From: JAFGVL01 sp963662245
GTDB taxonomy: Bacteria > Bacteroidota > Bacteroidia > Bacteroidales > Paludibacteraceae
DNA length: 64,000 nucleotides
Assembly: GCA_963662245.2 (NCBI GenBank)
Contig: CAXXVQ010000009.1
Span: 434,001 to 498,000 of the forward strand
Reading direction: 5' to 3'
Part shown: positions 59,524-64,000 of the stretch, piece after piece
How the letters are laid out: every line of letters starts with the position of its first letter
Numbering within the stretch: position 1 is the first letter of the stretch
Translations under genes and position numbers: made by a program
Notes under the pieces: generated by a model
Seen by the model: only the letters and a program-made list of their open reading frames with translations
The model's database searches: none
Told to the model about the DNA's origin: nothing

Positions 59524-62469
59524 ATGAAGAAACAATGTAATAACTGGCAAAAAGGATTAGGTGTCTTTTTGACAATGTTTATATTGAATACCATTAGTAG
59601 TTATAGTCAAACTAAATTTGATCTTTATAACGAAGGGTCTTCATTTACAGTAACAGTGCCAATGACTCAAGACGGGGTAACTCTCTCAACTTCAGGGAGT
59701 ACTGGAAGTAAAAATTCCACACCTCCTTGTTCAAATGAGTCTTGGGAGGTTTCATCTTTAGGTAAAACATATATCTTATCCCTTGGTTCTGGCGGGTTAG
59801 TAAATATTGATGCAGGTGCTGGTAGCACTATTTCAAATATTACTATTTTACTTTCAAGAAATAGTACTGGAACAACAGTCTCTCAAATTGGTCATGCTGC
59901 CTTTAGTGCTGATGGTTCTACTTGGACTGAATATTCTAATGTTTCAGCTGATGGATATGATTATTGTGATGAAATAACAATAACACCTTCAGCTACGAAC
60001 TATCAATATTTCTCTTTTGGTCGTGGAGCAATTGGGGGAGTTTCTCCTTCTACAAATGCAGAGGCAAGGGTGTATTATGTAATTGTAACTGTTTCAGGTG
60101 GATCTTGCTCAGGAACAACCTTAACTGAGAGTCCTACATCTTTATCTGCCGGATCTATAAGTTCTTCAGGTTTTACTGTAACTTGGACAGCTCCAACATC
60201 CGTTGCAGCATTGACATATGATGTCGAGCTGTATTTAGGTTCATCTGCCACAGGAACGCCCGTTCAAAGTCAAACCGGATTATCTTCTGCGAGTGCATCA
60301 TTTTCCGGTTTAGATGAATCTACTCAATATACTGTAAAAGTAATAGCAAATGGTAATGGAACTGATGATTGTGGCTCAACCTCAGAAACATTAACAACAA
60401 GTACTATCGCATATATTTGTACAGGGACAACTCTTTCTACTCCAATAAGTTTGGCAGGTAGTAATGAAACTACTTCCGGATTCGATGCATCATGGAGTGC
60501 GGTTTCAAATGCATCAAGTTATACTGTAAAAGTGTATGAAGGGGCTACCTTAGCTAAGACAGTAACCGGATTGACAACAACTTCAACTACCTTTTCTGAT
60601 TTATCTGCCAGTACATCGTATACATTTACTGTAACTGCAATTGGTAATGGTTCTTCTTATTGTAATTCATCAGAGTCATCATCGTCTAGTTCCGTAACAA
60701 CTTTAGATGAACCAATAGCATCAGTTTGTGATTATGCATTATATTCTACTGATTTTACTGATTGGAATGCTTTAGATCAGTCTAGTGCAAGTTCCGGAGA
60801 TACCTTTAATGCTAGTGGAGGAGGAGAAGGTTTTATCCTTTCGGCAAAACCATCAGTGTATCCGAGTACAGATCTAACTGGATTGGGTGAAACCGGATAT
60901 CTTGTTTCAAGTAATAGTTCAGGGACACTGCTAAAATCAAAATCATTAACATTTGTTGAAGGAGGTTCTGTTGTAGCATATGTATATAATACAAGTACTT
61001 CTGATAGAAATTTTAGTTTAACGGTAGATGGCTCTGGAACTGGAATTACGGCAGTTTATGATTATCTTGAACCTCAGGCATACCCGGAAACTACGGCTGC
61101 AGTTATTTCAGCAAATAATTTTAAAACTGGTCAAAATGGTTCATCAGACAAGAGAAAAATTCTGTACAAAGTGACATTTACTCTGCCATCAACATTGACA
61201 GGAGAACACACGATTGAAATTATTGGTGGTAGTTTAACAGGTTTGACCTTTACAAGATTAACTATCTGTTCAGGAGTAGGTGCTAATCCAATAATAACAA
61301 TTAATCCACCTGCAGATGACGATCGAAGCTATAGTGGTCTGGTAAATGGGGATCCAATAGTTCAAAATAATACTGTAAAAGGATTTAATCTTGTAGGGGA
61401 TGTTAAAGCGGAAATTGTTTCTAAATCTGGCTGTGATGATGTTTCACGCTTTTCGATGACATCGTCACCAATAATTATCCCTCAAGCACAGGCTCTTTCT
61501 GGAATTACTTTGCCGATTACATATACCCCTTCTTCTTTAATAAGCTCTCATTGTGCGGTGTTGCAGCTAACAAGTACAAATGCAGATACTGTTTTTGTGA
61601 CATTAAATGGTGTTACAGGTACTACAAGTCCAATAATAACTACACCTAGTTCTACAATTTTAATGGCTAGCACGCTTATTACAACAACTACTACAACAAT
61701 AGATGTAACGGGATTAAATCTAACATCAGATGTTACTCTGACAATATCTGGAACTGATGCAAGTCAATTTAGAGTTCTAAATTCTTCTGTAGATTATTCT
61801 ACTGCTAATGTCGTTGGACAAACGGTTACAATTGAATATACGGGAGGTTATACTGCTCCTGATACTCATAATGCAATATTGACATTATCAAGTACAGGTG
61901 CTGAGGATGTTGTTATTCCTTTAGTTGGTAAAACTTTTTATGCAGAACCTATATATTATACATTGACGACTGATGTAAGTCCTGTTGGTAGTGGGTTTGT
62001 TAGACTTGACCCTGTCGGTCCAACTTATCCTTCAGGAACAGTTGTTACTATTACAGCTATCCCGGAGAGAGGATATAAATTCCAAAAATGGGGTGATGTT
62101 TCAACTATTACACCTACTCGTCAAGTAACTATGACAATGGATCGTTCGGTTATTGCATATTTTGAAGAAAGCCCAGAAGGTGGTGCTGTTGGTGATCTTG
62201 AGGCTTATTATCCAACTGCAATTACCTCAAACTCACTTGCAGCACATTGGTCTTCAGTGACGGGAGCAAGTTCATATGTCGTTACATTATATGATCAGGA
62301 TGGAGCCGTTGTCGAATCCCAAACTGTAACAACTACAAACTATACATTTAATGTTGCAGATGCATCAGGTGTGTATTCTTATCGTGTTGTTGCAAATACA
62401 GGTGATGCATCTGATAAATCAGGACCATATCTTTTACAAAATCCAACATTCACTTGTGGTCAAGAATAA
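59524..62469 (+). CDS. Secreted multidomain protein with fibronectin III-like domains
   Basis: 981 residues. A signal peptide (~1-29, ending SSYSQ) precedes an N-terminal domain (~30-195) that closes with CDEITITPSATNYQYFSFGRGAIGG, matching the N-terminal domain of the giant protein. Two Fn3-like domains follow (~200-300 and ~305-400), then a jelly-roll-like region (~410-600), anchor-like modules, an InlB-B-type repeat (DVSPVGSGFVRLDPVGPTYPSGTVVTITAIPERGYKFQKWG, ~820-880) and a last Fn3-like domain. The chain ends LLQNPTFTCGQE with no visible T9SS sorting domain, unlike its neighbour. The next gene starts 30 nt later. Probably an extracellular binding or structural protein; the ligand is unknown. 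Confidence 0.85.
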   Translation: MKKQCNNWQKGLGVFLTMFILNTISSYSQTKFDLYNEGSSFTVTVPMTQDGVTLSTSGSTGSKNSTPPCSNESWEVSSLGKTYILSLGSGGLVNIDAGAGSTISNITILLSRNSTGTTVSQIGHAAFSADGSTWTEYSNVSADGYDYCDEITITPSATNYQYFSFGRGAIGGVSPSTNAEARVYYVIVTVSGGSCSGTTLTESPTSLSAGSISSSGFTVTWTAPTSVAALTYDVELYLGSSATGTPVQSQTGLSSASASFSGLDESTQYTVKVIANGNGTDDCGSTSETLTTSTIAYICTGTTLSTPISLAGSNETTSGFDASWSAVSNASSYTVKVYEGATLAKTVTGLTTTSTTFSDLSASTSYTFTVTAIGNGSSYCNSSESSSSSSVTTLDEPIASVCDYALYSTDFTDWNALDQSSASSGDTFNASGGGEGFILSAKPSVYPSTDLTGLGETGYLVSSNSSGTLLKSKSLTFVEGGSVVAYVYNTSTSDRNFSLTVDGSGTGITAVYDYLEPQAYPETTAAVISANNFKTGQNGSSDKRKILYKVTFTLPSTLTGEHTIEIIGGSLTGLTFTRLTICSGVGANPIITINPPADDDRSYSGLVNGDPIVQNNTVKGFNLVGDVKAEIVSKSGCDDVSRFSMTSSPIIIPQAQALSGITLPITYTPSSLISSHCAVLQLTSTNADTVFVTLNGVTGTTSPIITTPSSTILMASTLITTTTTTIDVTGLNLTSDVTLTISGTDASQFRVLNSSVDYSTANVVGQTVTIEYTGGYTAPDTHNAILTLSSTGAEDVVIPLVGKTFYAEPIYYTLTTDVSPVGSGFVRLDPVGPTYPSGTVVTITAIPERGYKFQKWGDVSTITPTRQVTMTMDRSVIAYFEESPEGGAVGDLEAYYPTAITSNSLAAHWSSVTGASSYVVTLYDQDGAVVESQTVTTTNYTFNVADASGVYSYRVVANTGDASDKSGPYLLQNPTFTCGQE

Positions 62470-62499
62470 ATATAAACCAAACTTGTAAAAATCAGAACT

Positions 62500-64000
62500 A
62501 TGAAAAATATAAGATATAATAACAAAATAGGTTTCTTGACCATAAATAAAAACAAGTCTTTGTTGTCAATAATTGTGTTTTTATTGACAACTACAGCTGT
62601 ATTTGCACAATGGGGGACAGTAAGAGATACCTGGCAAGGGAATTATGATATTAAAATGGTTGGATCTGTTGCATTACAACCTGCAATTGTTACATCTTCA
62701 GATGGTAGCGCTTATGCTGTGGATAAGATTGCTACTCAAGATATGATTGACCAGAATGGTGCGGCGTTAAATAATGATTGGACTACAAATAAAGCTAATC
62801 CTGCAGTTTCAATGAGCTTTCCGGAAAAGGCATACAATGGATTATCTGTGACAGATCTGGATTTAGCTAATTATGGAAAAGATGTTTGTTCCCAGACATC
62901 TACATCTACAGCCTCAAATTATCCTTCTGTTACAAAAAATGTAGCTATGGTTTATGCTGACTGCGATGATGATTATACAACATTCCAATCTTCAGCAGCC
63001 TATGTTGATTATGGACAAAATATGGAATGTACCACAATCCAGGCTGCATATTTATACTGGGCTGGAAATTATGATACATATGACACAAAATATACTCTTC
63101 CATATCCAGGGCTTCCGTCTATGAAGAGTTATAACCCTGGAGGAACAACAAGCAGTAATATTGGAGGGGCTCAGGTTCCCAATTCAAACTCATATAAAAC
63201 TGTATTATTTAAACATCAGGATGATGCGTCATATACATCAATTACCGGAACCCCTATAGCAGGATCTGGAACTGAAAGATATGTGTGTGTGGCAGATGTA
63301 ACATCTGAAGTTCAAGGTAAAAAGGGTGGCTTGTTTTGGGTTGCCAATTTGCGCTCATCTTCTTCTAAGAATTCGGGAGGAGCTGCTTCAGGATGGGTTT
63401 TAATTGTTATTGCGACGCCACCAAATTGTCCTCCCCGTGTGATTAAATTATGGGACGGGATGGCTGAGGTTACTGCTGGAAATAAGAAAAATATAACTCT
63501 ATCATTAGCCGGAATGACTCCTGCAACAAGTAACTTTAAATCTTATCTAGGGATTGGATCTTTAGATGGAGAGAATATATGGAGTCAGATTTATGGTGAA
63601 ACTTCTACATCAAAGACAATCACTGGGATGCAACAGTCAGTAACTGTAAATACTCCGGCTGAATGTCTTGATGTTACGCCTGATAATGGTAGTGTAATAC
63701 ATTTGAATCCTTTTTACACAGATCAACCGGGTTATCCATATGCTTCTTCAGGAGTTCTCATAATTGATGAAGATAATAATAAAGCTACTTATGGAGATAT
63801 GTGTAATAATGGTCCTTGGTATATGGCTCAGGATGGTATTTCATCTTCAAGAATTACTACTTATTTAGATGATAATGGATTAAATGGTAACGAAACTGCT
63901 CGTATTCCATATAATAGAAATACATTAGGCCTTGATGTTCACCATATGAGGATGCCTACAGGTTGTATATTGTCCGGTACTCAAGATGTTACTATGACAT
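62500..64000 (+). CDS. N-terminal part of a large secreted surface protein (cut by window edge)
   Basis: An open frame from the ATG at 62500 to the window end (500 codons, no stop). A signal peptide (~1-37, ending TTAVFAQ) precedes DIKMVGSVALQP, then a region with ECTTIQAAYLYWAGNYDTYD, ERYVCVADVTSEVQ, SGGAASGWVLIVIATPPNCPPRVIKLWDGMAEV and NTLGLDVHHMRMP. This series is the N-terminal region found in large Bacteroidota adhesins that carry DUF11-like repeats and a T9SS C-terminal domain; the repeats would lie beyond the window. It is 30 nt after the preceding gene, so probably in the same operon. Confidence 0.8.
   Translation, partial: MKNIRYNNKIGFLTINKNKSLLSIIVFLLTTTAVFAQWGTVRDTWQGNYDIKMVGSVALQPAIVTSSDGSAYAVDKIATQDMIDQNGAALNNDWTTNKANPAVSMSFPEKAYNGLSVTDLDLANYGKDVCSQTSTSTASNYPSVTKNVAMVYADCDDDYTTFQSSAAYVDYGQNMECTTIQAAYLYWAGNYDTYDTKYTLPYPGLPSMKSYNPGGTTSSNIGGAQVPNSNSYKTVLFKHQDDASYTSITGTPIAGSGTERYVCVADVTSEVQGKKGGLFWVANLRSSSSKNSGGAASGWVLIVIATPPNCPPRVIKLWDGMAEVTAGNKKNITLSLAGMTPATSNFKSYLGIGSLDGENIWSQIYGETSTSKTITGMQQSVTVNTPAECLDVTPDNGSVIHLNPFYTDQPGYPYASSGVLIIDEDNNKATYGDMCNNGPWYMAQDGISSSRITTYLDDNGLNGNETARIPYNRNTLGLDVHHMRMPTGCILSGTQDVTMT

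Overview
This window looks like the chromosome of a Bacteroidota member, most likely an anaerobic or facultative Bacteroidales-type organism. The reasons are an AT-rich genome, many promoters with the Bacteroidota -7 signature TAnnTTTG, almost no Shine-Dalgarno sequences, the beta-epsilon-first F-type ATP synthase gene order, a complete Rnf complex led by rseC, an RprX/RprY-like two-component pair, a Bacteroidota-type ParC, and a giant secreted protein with a type B type IX secretion (T9SS) C-terminal sorting domain. I saw no tRNA, rRNA or CRISPR array.

Layout. 1-1065 (minus) is the start of a V/A-type ATPase operon (subunit E, then a DUF2764 protein cut by the window edge). 1219-8586 (minus) is a full F1Fo ATP synthase operon: atpD-atpC-small membrane protein-atpB-atpE-atpF-atpH-atpA-atpG. 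Strong intercistronic hairpins follow the c and alpha genes. 8815-13646 holds a metallophosphoesterase, an outer-membrane porin-like protein, a SatP/YaaH acetate transporter, an IS4-type insertion sequence lying exactly inside the terminator shared by satP and the convergent HIT gene, and the HIT-greA genes. 13801-18200 (minus) contains a small membrane protein, two paralogous SpoIIAA/STAS-like proteins and parC. 18375-26551 (plus) contains an MltD-like lytic transglycosylase, a secreted cupin, a GltD-like oxidoreductase, uvrA and an rprX/rprY-like pair, followed by convergent miaB.

28186-33628 (plus) is the rseC-rnfBCDGEA operon, a membrane redox complex that couples ferredoxin:NAD+ electron transfer to ion pumping. 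Together with the F- and V-type ATPases this gives one short stretch dense in ion-gradient energetics. It is followed by mnmD, a PAP2 phosphatase and rpsO.

The accessory part is 35849-64000: a 7,790-residue secreted protein encoded by one 23.4-kb frame, then a 981-residue multidomain secreted protein, then the first 500 residues of a third large surface protein. The giant gene contains three consecutive in-frame tandem arrays: 12 x 267 bp, about 4.5 x 1,491 bp and 11 x 282 bp. Units are nearly identical, and marker substitutions in two arrays show blocks of several units being duplicated together. The giant and its neighbour share an N-terminal domain I do not recognise and a colinear internal two-domain module, so they look like members of one modular surface family. 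This locus and the terminator-embedded insertion sequence are the parts most worth a second look.
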